DNA of 64,000 nucleotides. It comes from Methanocorpusculum sp. (lineage in GTDB: Archaea; Halobacteriota; Methanomicrobia; Methanomicrobiales; Methanocorpusculaceae). The translations under genes were made by a program, and so were the position numbers. Location: NCBI GenBank assembly GCA_017399555.1, contig JAFQBW010000063.1:1-64000 (forward strand). The letters run 5' to 3'. Positions 1 through 7,627 of the stretch are shown one piece after another; the first letter of the stretch is position 1; each line of letters starts with the position of its first letter. The notes under the pieces were generated by a model. That model had not been told where the DNA came from. It searched no databases and saw nothing but the letters and a program-made list of their open reading frames with translations.

Positions 1-100
1 GACAGCGACGCGTTGCGCGAGCGATAGGCGAGAGCGTGCTCGAGCCGTGAGCAAGACCGAAGGGCTTGCGACGCGAGCATCAGCGTTATCTGCGGTTTTT
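1..100. repeat. Partial GC-rich end of an intergenic inverted-repeat element
   Basis: The left edge of the window is GC-rich, non-coding sequence. Bases about 35-75 (GAGCCGTGAGCAAGACCGAA and neighbours) resemble the right-hand inner part of the element at 2739-3103 (AAGCCATGAGCACGACGGAA). It is therefore probably the end of another copy of that family whose remainder lies outside the window. No GATTCGYGT-type module is visible here. The rest of the stretch to 194 is the AT-rich upstream region of cofE, with no clear TATA box. Confidence 0.45.
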
Positions 101-194
101 TAAATCAGTTCAGTGTTCCTCTCCTGAAACATAATTTAGGATCAAAGCCTGCCAAACCAACTATTTTATCACCATACAAAAGAAAAACAAAACT

Positions 195-932
195 ATGTCT
201 ATTCAGGTCACCGGAATCACCGGAATCCCTCTTATCAAAACCGGCGACGACATCGCCAAAATCCTCTGTGAAAAGACCGCATTCGAAGACGGCGACATCG
301 TCTGCATCGCATCAACCATCGTCTCGAAAGCAAACGGCTACCTTCGTGCCTTAAAAGACATCGAGCCATCCGAAGATGCCGTGCGCATCTCCGCCCTCAC
401 CAAAGAAGACCCGCGCTTCATCCAGGGAATTCTTGACTCCTCCAAAGACATCATCATCGAATACCCCTTCATCTTATCCGAAGTCCCCTGCGGACACGTC
501 GGGGTTAGAGCAGGCGTTGACAACAGCAACGTCGAAGGAGAAAACATCATCATCCTCCCCAAAGACCCCATGGGAGACGCCGCAAAACTCCGCGACCAGA
601 TAAAAGCAGCATCCGGAAAAGACGTCGGTGTCATCATCACTGATACCTGCGGCAGAGCATTCCGCAGAGGACAGTGCGGAACAGCCATCGGCTGGGCAGG
701 CATGACCGCCATTCGTGACTTCAGAGGCGACCACGACCTCTTCGGACTCGAACTCGAAATCACCGAAGAAGCCGTCGTCGATGAAATCGCCGCCTTCTCC
801 AACTTCATCATGGGCGAGAGCAACGCCGGAATCCCGGCAGTCAAATTCTCCGGATGCGGAAGCTGGACCGGACACGACAACCTCTACTTCACCAAAGAAG
901 AGGACTTCATCAGAAAAGCCATCCACATCTAA
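195..932 (+). CDS. cofE: Coenzyme F420-0:L-glutamate ligase
   Basis: This 245-residue protein matches CofE, which adds glutamates by gamma-linkage to F420-0 using GTP in the last steps of coenzyme F420 synthesis in the cytoplasm. The N-terminus reads ITGIPLIKTGDD and is followed by the family's DIVCIASTIVSKANG stretch. Further on come PKDPMGDA and the conserved DTCGRAFRRGQCG segment. Length is normal for archaeal CofE (about 250). It is first in a tight operon: the next gene starts 2 nt downstream. F420 is the central hydride carrier of methanogenesis, which fits the host. Confidence 0.95.
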   Translation: MSIQVTGITGIPLIKTGDDIAKILCEKTAFEDGDIVCIASTIVSKANGYLRALKDIEPSEDAVRISALTKEDPRFIQGILDSSKDIIIEYPFILSEVPCGHVGVRAGVDNSNVEGENIIILPKDPMGDAAKLRDQIKAASGKDVGVIITDTCGRAFRRGQCGTAIGWAGMTAIRDFRGDHDLFGLELEITEEAVVDEIAAFSNFIMGESNAGIPAVKFSGCGSWTGHDNLYFTKEEDFIRKAIHI

Positions 933-934
933 GC

Positions 935-1603
935 ATGAAAATCATCCTTGCAGCCGACCTGAAAGACGGCATGGTCGTCCACGGAAAAAGCGGAAACCGC
1001 GAAGAGTACGCCCCGCTCAACTGGGGCCTGTCTCCATCTGCCGAGCCGCACTCCTACATCGCCGTCATGAAGCCGAAGTATCTCTATGTTGCAGACCTGG
1101 ACAGAATCGGCTTCTGCGGAGACCATACCGAAACCATCCTCCGCCTGGCAGGAAGCGTTTCTGAGATGTACGTGGACCGCGGAACAGAGATTCCGGAAGA
1201 GTACCTGCCGTCCCCGATAAAAACCATCGTCGGCACGGAAACCATCGACGCCCCCTTCGAAGAGTTCGAAGGCGGATATTTAAGCATCGACATCAAAGAA
1301 GGCTCGGTCATCCCAAACGGCGAAGAGCCGGCGGCATTTCTTGCATCCGTTGCCGACACCCCGTTTGAGGGATTCATCATCTTAAACATCAGCTCCGTTG
1401 GAACGGAGAGCGGAATCGACCGCGGATTTGTCGAACGACTCCGGGCAGTGACCAAAAAGCCGCTCTTCTACGGCGGCGGCGTCCGCTCGGAAGAAGACCT
1501 CCGTGTCTTAGCTGACGCCGGATTTGACGGGGCGATTATCTCGACTGCCGTGCACAAGGGAGCAATTCCGGCAAGCCTCATTCAGGAGGGAGAGTTTTGT
1601 TAA
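935..1603 (+). CDS. HisA/HisF-like TIM-barrel protein (COG1411 type)
   Basis: This 222-residue protein resembles the uncharacterised archaeal branch related to phosphoribosylformimino-AICAR-P isomerase. It has a HisA-like beginning (AADLKDGMVVHGKSGNREEY), a barrel strand YVADLDRI, and a phosphate-binding-like end, FYGGGVRSEEDL followed by FDGAIISTAVHKG. I start it at the ATG at 935; an upstream in-frame ATG lies inside cofE. It is not MfnB, which is encoded separately near 62.6 kb. The substrate is unknown. Its place between cofE and tmk suggests only co-transcription, not a proven cofactor role. Confidence 0.75.
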   Translation: MKIILAADLKDGMVVHGKSGNREEYAPLNWGLSPSAEPHSYIAVMKPKYLYVADLDRIGFCGDHTETILRLAGSVSEMYVDRGTEIPEEYLPSPIKTIVGTETIDAPFEEFEGGYLSIDIKEGSVIPNGEEPAAFLASVADTPFEGFIILNISSVGTESGIDRGFVERLRAVTKKPLFYGGGVRSEEDLRVLADAGFDGAIISTAVHKGAIPASLIQEGEFC

Positions 1604-2196
1604 TCACCCTGGAAGGAATCGACGGCTCGGGAAAGTCCACGCTTTACCGCGGCCTGGAAGAGCGGCTCGCAGACATAAACCCGCTCTTCACCCGTGAGCC
1701 GGGATCACCCTACTTAGGCGATGCGGTCCGCCGGGCAATCGCGGAAAACAGCGACCCCTTAGCCGAGGCGGCGCTCTTTGTCGCAGACCATGCAGTCCAT
1801 CTGGCAACGGTGGTCCGTCCGGCACTCGAAGAGGGACGGGTTGTCATCTCGGACCGCTACTCGGACTCCCGGTTCGCCTATCAGCAGGTATCCCTTGCGG
1901 GACACCACCCGTCGCCGAAGAGCTGGCTTACCGCAGTCCATGCCCGCTGGTCGATTGTCCCGGACATCACCTTCCTGATGCTTATTTCCCCGAAAACCGC
2001 ACTCGAAAGAGTCGGCGACCGCGGCGAGCGGGAACACTTTGAGCAGGAGGAGTTCTTAGAGGAAGTGCAGAAGAACTATCTGGACAGAATGGCGGAAAAT
2101 CCGTCCCGGTTCATTTTAGTGGATGCAGAACTGCCGCCGGAGACGATTCTGGATTTCGTGGAAAAGAGTATCCGCGAGCGGATAAACAGGCAGTAA
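1597..2196 (+). CDS. tmk: Thymidylate kinase (dTMP kinase)
   Basis: This 199-residue P-loop kinase phosphorylates dTMP to dTDP. The Walker A is LEGIDGSGKST at the N-terminus. The dTMP-binding DRYSDSRFAYQ stretch and a lid-like GDRGEREHFEQ follow. The start codon is TTG at 1597, supported by a strong ribosome site AGGAGGG at 1584-1590. The gene overlaps the end of the HisA-like gene by 7 nt, so translational coupling is likely. Length is typical. Confidence 0.93.
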   Translation: MLITLEGIDGSGKSTLYRGLEERLADINPLFTREPGSPYLGDAVRRAIAENSDPLAEAALFVADHAVHLATVVRPALEEGRVVISDRYSDSRFAYQQVSLAGHHPSPKSWLTAVHARWSIVPDITFLMLISPKTALERVGDRGEREHFEQEEFLEEVQKNYLDRMAENPSRFILVDAELPPETILDFVEKSIRERINRQ

Positions 2197-2219
2197 GAGG
2201 GGATTGTCCCCTCCCGATT

Positions 2220-2606
2220 TTATTTGAAGATTGATTCAGCCGCCGTCTTTCCATAGACGTAGGCAGGCATTCCGGCAAGCATGAAGGTAACACGGAGGAC
2301 TTCGTCAACCTCGCCTAAGGTGATGCCTAAGTTCTTTGCTCCCTGCAGCTGTGCATGGAGTGCGTGACTGTCCCGCATGGCCGCGGCGATGGAAATCGCC
2401 GTCAGTTTCTTCTGCTTTCTGGAAAGCAGACCGTCTGCCCAGATGTAGGAGTCAAGCTTTAAGACCGCATCATGCATCGTCGGGTCGGAGTCTGCAAGGT
2501 TCCTGAAGAAGATTGGCACATGCCCGATTTTTTCTTCGAGTCCGTGGTGCTTTCCCGGAAAGCCTCCGCCGTCTTTGGATGAGACATTGCAGGTTCCGCC
2601 GGACAT
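2220..2606 (-). CDS. Carboxymuconolactone decarboxylase (AhpD-like) family protein
   Basis: This 128-residue alpha-helical protein of the CMD/AhpD superfamily has the family core SRKQKKLTAISIAAAMRD and a C-terminal helix EVDEVLRVTFMLAGMPA. The CxxC redox pair of AhpD peroxidase partners is absent: the aligned region reads RDSHALHAQ, keeping the His but no Cys. Peroxidase-partner activity is therefore not expected. The ATG at 2606 has a strong site GGAGGAACAACC just upstream. A TATA-like CTATTATAC lies near 2668-2676. Function is unknown. Confidence 0.75.
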   Translation of the reverse strand: MSGGTCNVSSKDGGGFPGKHHGLEEKIGHVPIFFRNLADSDPTMHDAVLKLDSYIWADGLLSRKQKKLTAISIAAAMRDSHALHAQLQGAKNLGITLGEVDEVLRVTFMLAGMPAYVYGKTAAESIFK

Positions 2607-2738
2607 GGTTGTTCCTCCTTCTTTGGAGGGGATGCAGGGGTCTGATTTTGGTGTCATACTAGTTAGTTGTCGTCTGAGTATAATAGGGTGGAGATTGAGG
2701 TAATTTTTTGCGGGAGACTGGCATCGATAAAAGAGCAA

Positions 2739-3103
2739 ACCGCCAATCCACGCAAATCTCAGCCAATCGCATCTCGTAACCTTCGCTCTCATCCTCCCGT
2801 TGGTCGGATTCGTGGCTAATCGCCACCGCTCAGCGAGATGCTGTACTCGCGCTTCGGCGCTCGCCAAAGAAGATTATTCAAAGATGTACATTGGTATAGG
2901 AAATTATAGATTTTATTGGCGAGCGCCGAAGCGCGAGTCCAGCATTCCGCTGAGCGTTTGCGAGAGCAATACGAGACGCGACGATAAGTCGCGGCGAAGT
3001 AAGCGAAGGGCGAGAGGCACGAAGTGACTCAAGCCATGAGCACGACGGAACGGCGTGCGAAGGTACGGAATGCGATTGGCTGAGATTTGCGTGGATTGGC
3101 GGT
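2739..3103. repeat. Long nested inverted repeat, element A (GATT module outside, GC-rich stem inside)
   Basis: The outer arms 2739-2772 and 3070-3103 are a perfect 34-bp inverted repeat. Read from the right arm it begins ATGCGATTGGCTGAG and carries three GATT units about 10 bp apart. The inner arms 2829-2867 and 2916-2954 match over 39 bp with three mismatches and contain GCGAGCGCCGAAGCGCGAG. A 48-nt AT-rich loop separates them. The parts between inner and outer arms are unequal (56 and 115 nt). It sits upstream of both flanking genes. It shares modules with the elements near 6.6, 17.5, 33.6 and 35.8 kb. Confidence 0.9.
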
Positions 3104-3143
3104 TCATCCCTCATCCCTCACTGGATTTTCCTTCAACCCTATG

Positions 3144-3152
3144 TTATATATA
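3144..3152 (+). promoter_or_regulatory. TATA box of the flavoprotein/AlkD operon
   Basis: TTATATATA is centred about 28 nt before the ATG at 3176, the spacing expected for an archaeal promoter giving a leaderless or nearly leaderless transcript. Confidence 0.6.
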
Positions 3153-3175
3153 CTTACCAGACAAATTTCATTCCA

Positions 3176-3781
3176 ATGACTAAAATGGTGGCCGCCATCT
3201 TCGGAAGCAACATTTCCGGGGGCAATACGGATAAACTCCTCAAAGAAGCCATACGGGGCGTGGAGGATGCCGGATGTACTGTGGAACGGATTGATATCGC
3301 CCGGCATCCGGTAGCTTCCTGTATGCAGACCTTCGGCTGTATGACAGAGCCGCGGTGCGCAATCGAAGACGGCTTTGAGAAATATTTCAATATCCTGAAA
3401 AAAGCCGACGGGGTAATCATGGCAAGCCCGGTCATGACCTACGGAATCCCCGGAGCGCTGAAGTCCTTTATCGACCGCTGTCAGCCGTTTTACATGGCAA
3501 AATACTACCGTCAGCAGCCGCTGATTAAGCCCGACCACGCAAAAATCCGGCGTATGCTCTTTATCTGCATCGGCGGCATGGACAAAGACGACATCTTCAC
3601 CGGTCCGGTACTGACGGCAAAGGCGTTTTCGGATATCATTGACGCAAAGTATGCGGATGAGCTTCTGCAAAACGATATGGACAGAATCGGCAACATCGAA
3701 AAGAAGCCGGAGGTCTTAGCCGCCGCCTACGAGAAGGGCTTTGCACTGGGAAAGAGGATTGTCGATGAACGTGAAAAGTGA
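3176..3781 (+). CDS. Flavodoxin-like NADPH-dependent FMN reductase / iron-sulfur flavoprotein family
   Basis: This 201-residue protein begins with the FMN-phosphate loop of the family (AAIFGSNISGGNTDKLL) and has the central stretch VIMASPVMTYGIPGALKSFIDR typical of NADPH-dependent FMN reductases. A cysteine-containing segment, ASCMQTFGCMTEPRC at residues 47-61, follows the pattern seen in this family. It does not match the compact CxxCxxC of Isf proteins, so a bound 4Fe-4S cluster is uncertain. The likely role is a redox flavoprotein of unknown partner. It overlaps the downstream AlkD-like gene by 17 nt. Confidence 0.8.
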   Translation: MTKMVAAIFGSNISGGNTDKLLKEAIRGVEDAGCTVERIDIARHPVASCMQTFGCMTEPRCAIEDGFEKYFNILKKADGVIMASPVMTYGIPGALKSFIDRCQPFYMAKYYRQQPLIKPDHAKIRRMLFICIGGMDKDDIFTGPVLTAKAFSDIIDAKYADELLQNDMDRIGNIEKKPEVLAAAYEKGFALGKRIVDEREK

Positions 3782-4445
3782 ACTGGAAGGGCTTGCCGAG
3801 CCGGAGTATCAGAAGTTTTCCGCATCCCTGCTTCTGGGTGTGGAAAACATCTTAGGCGTCAGAATCCCGAAACTCCGCGTAATTGCCAAGCGGATTGCCA
3901 AAGAGAACTGGAAGGAGTTTTTAGAGGATGCAAAGGATGACTCCTTTGAAGAGATTCTGCTCCAGGGACTCGTTATCGGCTACGCAAAAGCAAACCCGAC
4001 CGAGATTATCACCGCTCTTGACGCATTCCTGCCGAAGATTGACAACTGGTCGGTCTGCGACAGCACGGCGATGACCTTAAAGGCGGCAAAAGACCACCCG
4101 GCATACTTCGGCTATGCGCAGTCCTGCATCGCCGAGGGGACGGAGTTTTCCGTCCGCTTCGGACTTGTTCTGCTGATGTCGCATTTCGTATCAGACGAGT
4201 ACATCGAGTCGGTCCTCGAAACCATCGAAAACGCCAAACTTCCCGGCTACTATGCAAAAATGGCCGCCGCCTGGGCAGTATCTGTCTGCTATGTAAAATA
4301 CCCGGAAAGAACCGAGGAGTGGCTTTCCTCGGCAAAGCTGGATGACTGGACGTTTAACAAATCCATCCAGAAGATAAAAGAGTCCCTGCGGGTCTCCGAA
4401 GAGGACAAAAAGCGGCTTGAGGGAATGAAAAGGAAAGATGATTGA
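3765..4445 (+). CDS. DNA alkylation repair family protein (AlkD-like HEAT-repeat)
   Basis: This 226-residue all-helical protein resembles the AlkD/COG4912 family of HEAT-like glycosylases that remove alkylated bases. Recognisable stretches are GVRIPKLRVIAKRI near residue 31 and LDAFLPKIDNWSVCDS. The conserved KSIQKIKESLRV stretch is near the C-terminus. I start at the ATG at 3765, inside the end of the preceding flavoprotein gene, preceded by GAGGAT. Substrate range cannot be read from sequence. Confidence 0.85.
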   Translation: MNVKSELEGLAEPEYQKFSASLLLGVENILGVRIPKLRVIAKRIAKENWKEFLEDAKDDSFEEILLQGLVIGYAKANPTEIITALDAFLPKIDNWSVCDSTAMTLKAAKDHPAYFGYAQSCIAEGTEFSVRFGLVLLMSHFVSDEYIESVLETIENAKLPGYYAKMAAAWAVSVCYVKYPERTEEWLSSAKLDDWTFNKSIQKIKESLRVSEEDKKRLEGMKRKDD

Positions 4446-4495
4446 AGAATCTGGTCAATCTATTCATATGCTGATAGAGAAAAGTATCTTTTAGG

Positions 4496-4510
4496 CAATG
4501 GTTAACATTG
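4496..4510. promoter_or_regulatory. Possible operator palindrome upstream of the protease gene
   Basis: CAATG-GTTAA-CATTG is a dyad centred about 36 nt upstream of the protease ATG. It could be bound by a regulator such as the winged-helix protein encoded downstream, but this is only a positional guess. Confidence 0.25.
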
Positions 4511-4538
4511 TCAAAAACCTTCAACGGAGGTAAAGCAT

Positions 4539-5684
4539 ATGAAATTACAGACATACAAAAGAAAAACTGCATACATAGTCTGCTTTTTCCTTATCCTGCT
4601 TGGATGTTTTGCAGGAGCTGTTTCTGCTGATGATTCTGAGAAACAGTTCAAACTCAGTACTGATGATATCGTGCGCGGATTATATAATCCGGATAACGAA
4701 CAGCTTAGGTCTACCGATTCTGAGATTGTAAAACTGAAAGAGAAGAGTGTTTATTCTCGTGATGGTTTATCATCTCTCACATTAAACGAGAATCTACAGA
4801 AATTGGCTCTGGTTTACAATGATGAAAATGTTTCCAGTTACTTCTCTAAATTGATGAAAGAAGGGATTGTAACTGGATTTGGAGTAAACAGACTTGGGTA
4901 TTACAAAGTATGGGTGAAGAGCTCAGTGGATGATGATGAAATCTCTTCACTGATAAGTGGCTTTGACAAAATTACATATGATACATATGGTAAACTCCCA
5001 ATTATTATTCAGGTTTCTGATGGGATTTCCCTTCAATCAGAACATGTTGAGATAAGCCCATTTGCAACTAAACTCGAAAATTGGAGGCCAATTATTGGTG
5101 GAATTAGAGTTCAAGCAGTCACAAATACTGGTGTTTGGAATGGAACTATTGGATTTGCGGCAACTAAAAATGGACAAAGTGGGTATGTTACTCATGGACA
5201 TAATCTTGCAGTAGGTTCACAAATGTATCAACCGTACGCTTCACCGTTATATCCTGCTGGAACTGTACAAGCAATCGGTTCAACAAATTCTGATTCATCA
5301 TGGGTTCCTTTTGGAAACACCGAAGCTTCAATCTATAGTTCAGGATCAACAGGTAATAAGCGGGCTGTATCTGCATATTCGTCTATTCCAGATGGTTCAA
5401 AAGTAGTAGTTATGGCTGGTTCAAATACATACTCTTACGGGTATGTAGATGATGTAATCACGGCCAGTCATCCATATTATGGTGAAATTCCTTATCAATG
5501 GACTGCAACATATGATAGTATTGAAGGAGACAGCGGCGCTCCTGTTTATCAACAGGACTCAGTTACACATGAATTTTGTCTTGTTGGACTCCATTGGGGT
5601 CGAAAAGTCAGTTCAGATGTGGCTGTATTTTCACCATTAAGCGGAGTTATGTCTGATTTGGGTATTGTTCCAAAAACACGCTGA
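4539..5684 (+). CDS. Secreted chymotrypsin-fold serine protease
   Basis: This 381-residue protein has an N-terminal signal peptide (residues 1-30, ending near SADDSE), a pro-region of about 150 residues, and a C-terminal trypsin-like domain. All three catalytic residues are visible: His221 in GYVTHGHN, Asp252 in SDSSWVPF and Ser332 in EGDSGAPV. The arrangement of signal, propeptide and protease resembles alpha-lytic-type secreted proteases. The start has a strong site ACGGAGG at 4524-4530. Base composition is much more AT-rich than the neighbouring genes, suggesting recent acquisition. Substrate unknown; the adjacent membrane-bound regulator is a candidate partner. Confidence 0.85.
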   Translation: MKLQTYKRKTAYIVCFFLILLGCFAGAVSADDSEKQFKLSTDDIVRGLYNPDNEQLRSTDSEIVKLKEKSVYSRDGLSSLTLNENLQKLALVYNDENVSSYFSKLMKEGIVTGFGVNRLGYYKVWVKSSVDDDEISSLISGFDKITYDTYGKLPIIIQVSDGISLQSEHVEISPFATKLENWRPIIGGIRVQAVTNTGVWNGTIGFAATKNGQSGYVTHGHNLAVGSQMYQPYASPLYPAGTVQAIGSTNSDSSWVPFGNTEASIYSSGSTGNKRAVSAYSSIPDGSKVVVMAGSNTYSYGYVDDVITASHPYYGEIPYQWTATYDSIEGDSGAPVYQQDSVTHEFCLVGLHWGRKVSSDVAVFSPLSGVMSDLGIVPKTR

Positions 5685-5715
5685 TTGTATCAATCCAAAT
5701 TTCAAAACGTGGCCA

Positions 5716-5750
5716 ATGAGTATTTATACTCATAACTCGTTTTTTTTTTT
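5716..5750 (+). terminator. Hairpin plus T-tract after the protease gene
   Basis: ATGAGTA and TACTCAT form a 7-bp stem (5716-5733) followed closely by an 11-base T run at 5740-5750. This is a typical termination signal between the protease and the regulator gene. The TATTTATA inside the loop could alternatively serve as the regulator's TATA box. Confidence 0.55.
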
Positions 5751-5780
5751 CTATAATCTTGTGAGTGGTGATGGACAGTG

Positions 5781-6596
5781 ATGGTTAAACACTTAACGGT
5801 TATATTGTCGTTACTCATTATGTCAATACTGTTATGGAATCCTGTATGTGGTATGGATATGGCTCCATATATTCCAGATACTAAGGTAGATTCTCATCCT
5901 GTCATTCAGAAATTCATTGTAAGTCCGGACAGTCTTATGTGGATAGTAAGACCTGTATATCTTGGGTATCTTCCATCCATGCCTGAAACAGCAGAAGATT
6001 TTATCCGCTATACACTATATCCATATGCTCTACTCCTTCTTACAATCCTTTCAGTATCAGGTTTTATCTTATTCAGCCGCAGAAATAATCCGGAAGAAAA
6101 ATTAGATTCAGCGCCGGCAAAGATTCTCTCATATCTGAATCATTATCCTCCAGCATCTCTGAGTAAACTCGTTAGAGAACTTGATATCTCTCGCGGCTCT
6201 GTAAGATATCAGATTCACCGTCTAAGTCGTGAGGGTAAAATATTTTCACAAGAGATTGGGGGCAGAACATTTTATTCTGCATCACCTGTTACAACGGACG
6301 AAAAAGTACAATCTTTCATACAAGTATTCGATGATGAAATAGATTGGAAAATTTGTGGTGTTCTTTTTGAAGTTGAGGAACTGTCACGGCAGAATATTGC
6401 AGAAAAAACAAAGTTGTCTCCTGATACTGTGTACTATCACCTAAGCCATATGGGGGAGGAAGTTGTACGAAAAAGAACTGAGAGCGGGACTGTATTCTAT
6501 CAGTTAAGTGATGAGATGCGGGAATGGAGTGAGAAGTATTATCTCTTAGATTTGATAAATTCAGTAAATTCTTCTCCTGTTCAAAATCCATCTTGA
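5781..6596 (+). CDS. Membrane-anchored tandem winged-helix transcriptional regulator
   Basis: This 271-residue protein has a signal-like hydrophobic N-terminus (1-24) and an outside segment of about 60 residues. A transmembrane helix near residues 84-107 (YALLLLTILSVSGFILF) is followed by a cytoplasmic part with two winged-helix domains. The first domain contains SLSKLVRELDISRGSVRYQI and the second NIAEKTKLSPDTVYYHL, both ArsR/MarR-like. A GTG at 5778 is possible but the ATG at 5781 has GGTGAT 8 nt upstream. Like the protease gene before it, it is AT-rich. It probably senses an envelope signal and binds DNA; no target is known. Confidence 0.8.
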   Translation: MVKHLTVILSLLIMSILLWNPVCGMDMAPYIPDTKVDSHPVIQKFIVSPDSLMWIVRPVYLGYLPSMPETAEDFIRYTLYPYALLLLTILSVSGFILFSRRNNPEEKLDSAPAKILSYLNHYPPASLSKLVRELDISRGSVRYQIHRLSREGKIFSQEIGGRTFYSASPVTTDEKVQSFIQVFDDEIDWKICGVLFEVEELSRQNIAEKTKLSPDTVYYHLSHMGEEVVRKRTESGTVFYQLSDEMREWSEKYYLLDLINSVNSSPVQNPS

Positions 6597-6838
6597 AACA
6601 CGAATCCACGCGAATCAACACTAATCGCACGTTCTTAACGGCGCGTAATCGGCTTATCGCCTACGCGCCTAAACGTGCTTGCGCCCTCGCAGTTGGCTCG
6701 GGCGGAAAGATTCGAGATTCAACATTACGCCCGAGCCGACTGCGAGGGCGCAAGCGTGCCTCGGCTCACCGCTATAAGCGGTGAAATGAGCCGTGAATAG
6801 GCACGCGATTCGTGTTGATTAGTGTGGATTCGTGTTTC
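6595..6838. repeat. Long nested inverted repeat, element B (GATT module outside, GC-rich stem inside)
   Basis: The outer arms 6595-6628 and 6805-6838 match over 34 bp with three mismatches. The right arm is three decamers in a row: GATTCGTGTT, GATTAGTGTG, GATTCGTGTT. The inner arms 6678-6704 and 6728-6754 match at 26 of 27 positions (CGCCCGAGCC-ACTGCGAGGG) around a 23-nt loop. The layout is the same as element A. The left arm begins inside the stop codon of the regulator gene, and the right arm ends 18 nt before the uppS stop. It therefore fills the whole space between two convergent genes and may also terminate both. Confidence 0.9.
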
Positions 6839-6856
6839 TCGAATAAAATAGAATAA

Positions 6857-7627
6857 TTACTGAGCAGATATTATCATCCGCTCATCATACGTCCGAAGAG
6901 CCCGCACCATATCCACATACCGGAACTCCGGCCAGGTCGGCACGCAGAAACAGACCGCCGCCTCGTTTCCGTTTGCAAGCCAGGGCAGGAAGTTTGATGT
7001 CCGGCGGTCATTTGCTGTACGGAGCACAAGGTCTACCGGCGGCATATCGCCTGCCGGATACATGGCTGTGGTAAACTTCTCCGGGGTGATATCTTCAAGC
7101 GTGATATCCCCTTTCTGATAATCTGCGACAAGCTGTTTTGCTGTCTCCACAATCTCATTTCTGCCGCCGTAGGCAAGCGCGAAATGGACATAATAGTTGC
7201 TGAAGTCTTTGGTTTTCTCCTCAACAGCTTCGATTTTCTTCAGAACCCTTGGGGGAATCAGCGTCCGGTCTCCGACAACCGTAACATTGATTTCATTCTC
7301 ATAGACGCGGGCATCGTTTAACATCTCAGTGAACTTATCAACGAACAGCTCCATCAATCCCTCGACCTCCTCCGCATCCCGGTTAAAGTTCTCCGTCGAG
7401 AAAGCGTAGAAGGTAACGTGTCTGATGGAGAGCTTCTTCATCCACTCAAGAACACGAAGCGTAGTGTCCGCTCCAAGCTTATGTCCCATATCGACGCTGA
7501 TGCCGTGCTCTTTTGCATACCGGCGGTTTCCATCCTGGATAACTGCGATATGCTGCGGGGTGTATTTCAGCTTCCGGAGAATTGCCTTTGCGTACACCTC
7601 TTCGGCAAAAGCGCGAAGCCTGCTCAA
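6857..7627 (-). CDS. uppS: Cis-prenyltransferase (undecaprenyl/polyprenyl diphosphate synthase family)
   Basis: This 256-residue enzyme condenses isopentenyl diphosphates onto an allylic primer to make the polyprenyl carrier lipid used for surface glycosylation. Signature segments are present: HIAVIQDGNRRYAK with catalytic Asp32, VTFYAFSTENFNR, and the C-terminal DLVLRTANDRRTSNFLPW. In that last segment the usual RTSGE reads RTAND. It overlaps the upstream radical SAM gene by 4 nt, indicating an operon. Confidence 0.92.
   Translation of the reverse strand: MSRLRAFAEEVYAKAILRKLKYTPQHIAVIQDGNRRYAKEHGISVDMGHKLGADTTLRVLEWMKKLSIRHVTFYAFSTENFNRDAEEVEGLMELFVDKFTEMLNDARVYENEINVTVVGDRTLIPPRVLKKIEAVEEKTKDFSNYYVHFALAYGGRNEIVETAKQLVADYQKGDITLEDITPEKFTTAMYPAGDMPPVDLVLRTANDRRTSNFLPWLANGNEAAVCFCVPTWPEFRYVDMVRALRTYDERMIISAQ

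Larger units (their letters stand above)
2607..3175. other. Intergenic region between divergent genes, mostly occupied by repeat element A
   Basis: The first about 130 bases hold the promoter of the minus-strand CMD-family gene. Bases 2739-3103 are a long nested inverted repeat. Bases 3104-3175 hold the promoter of the plus-strand flavoprotein gene. No convincing protein-coding gene is present: the short open frames here are side effects of the GC-rich repeat arms. Confidence 0.8.

Noticed and set aside
1-100. A tRNA or rRNA fragment at the left edge
   Set aside because: The GC-rich sequence has no tRNA arms or conserved T-loop. It resembles the stem part of element A instead.
338-880. Long open frames opposite cofE and other genes, such as those opposite the thermosome and pus10 genes
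   Set aside because: They are mirror frames of well-recognised genes, with low-complexity Ser/Arg/Pro-rich translations and no independent start signals.
6593-6784. Open reading frames inside the inverted repeats (also near 2800-3114, 17483-17782, 33469-33860 and 35881-36178)
   Set aside because: They translate repeat arms into Arg/Ser-rich sequence with no family resemblance. They are explained by the GC-rich palindromic DNA.
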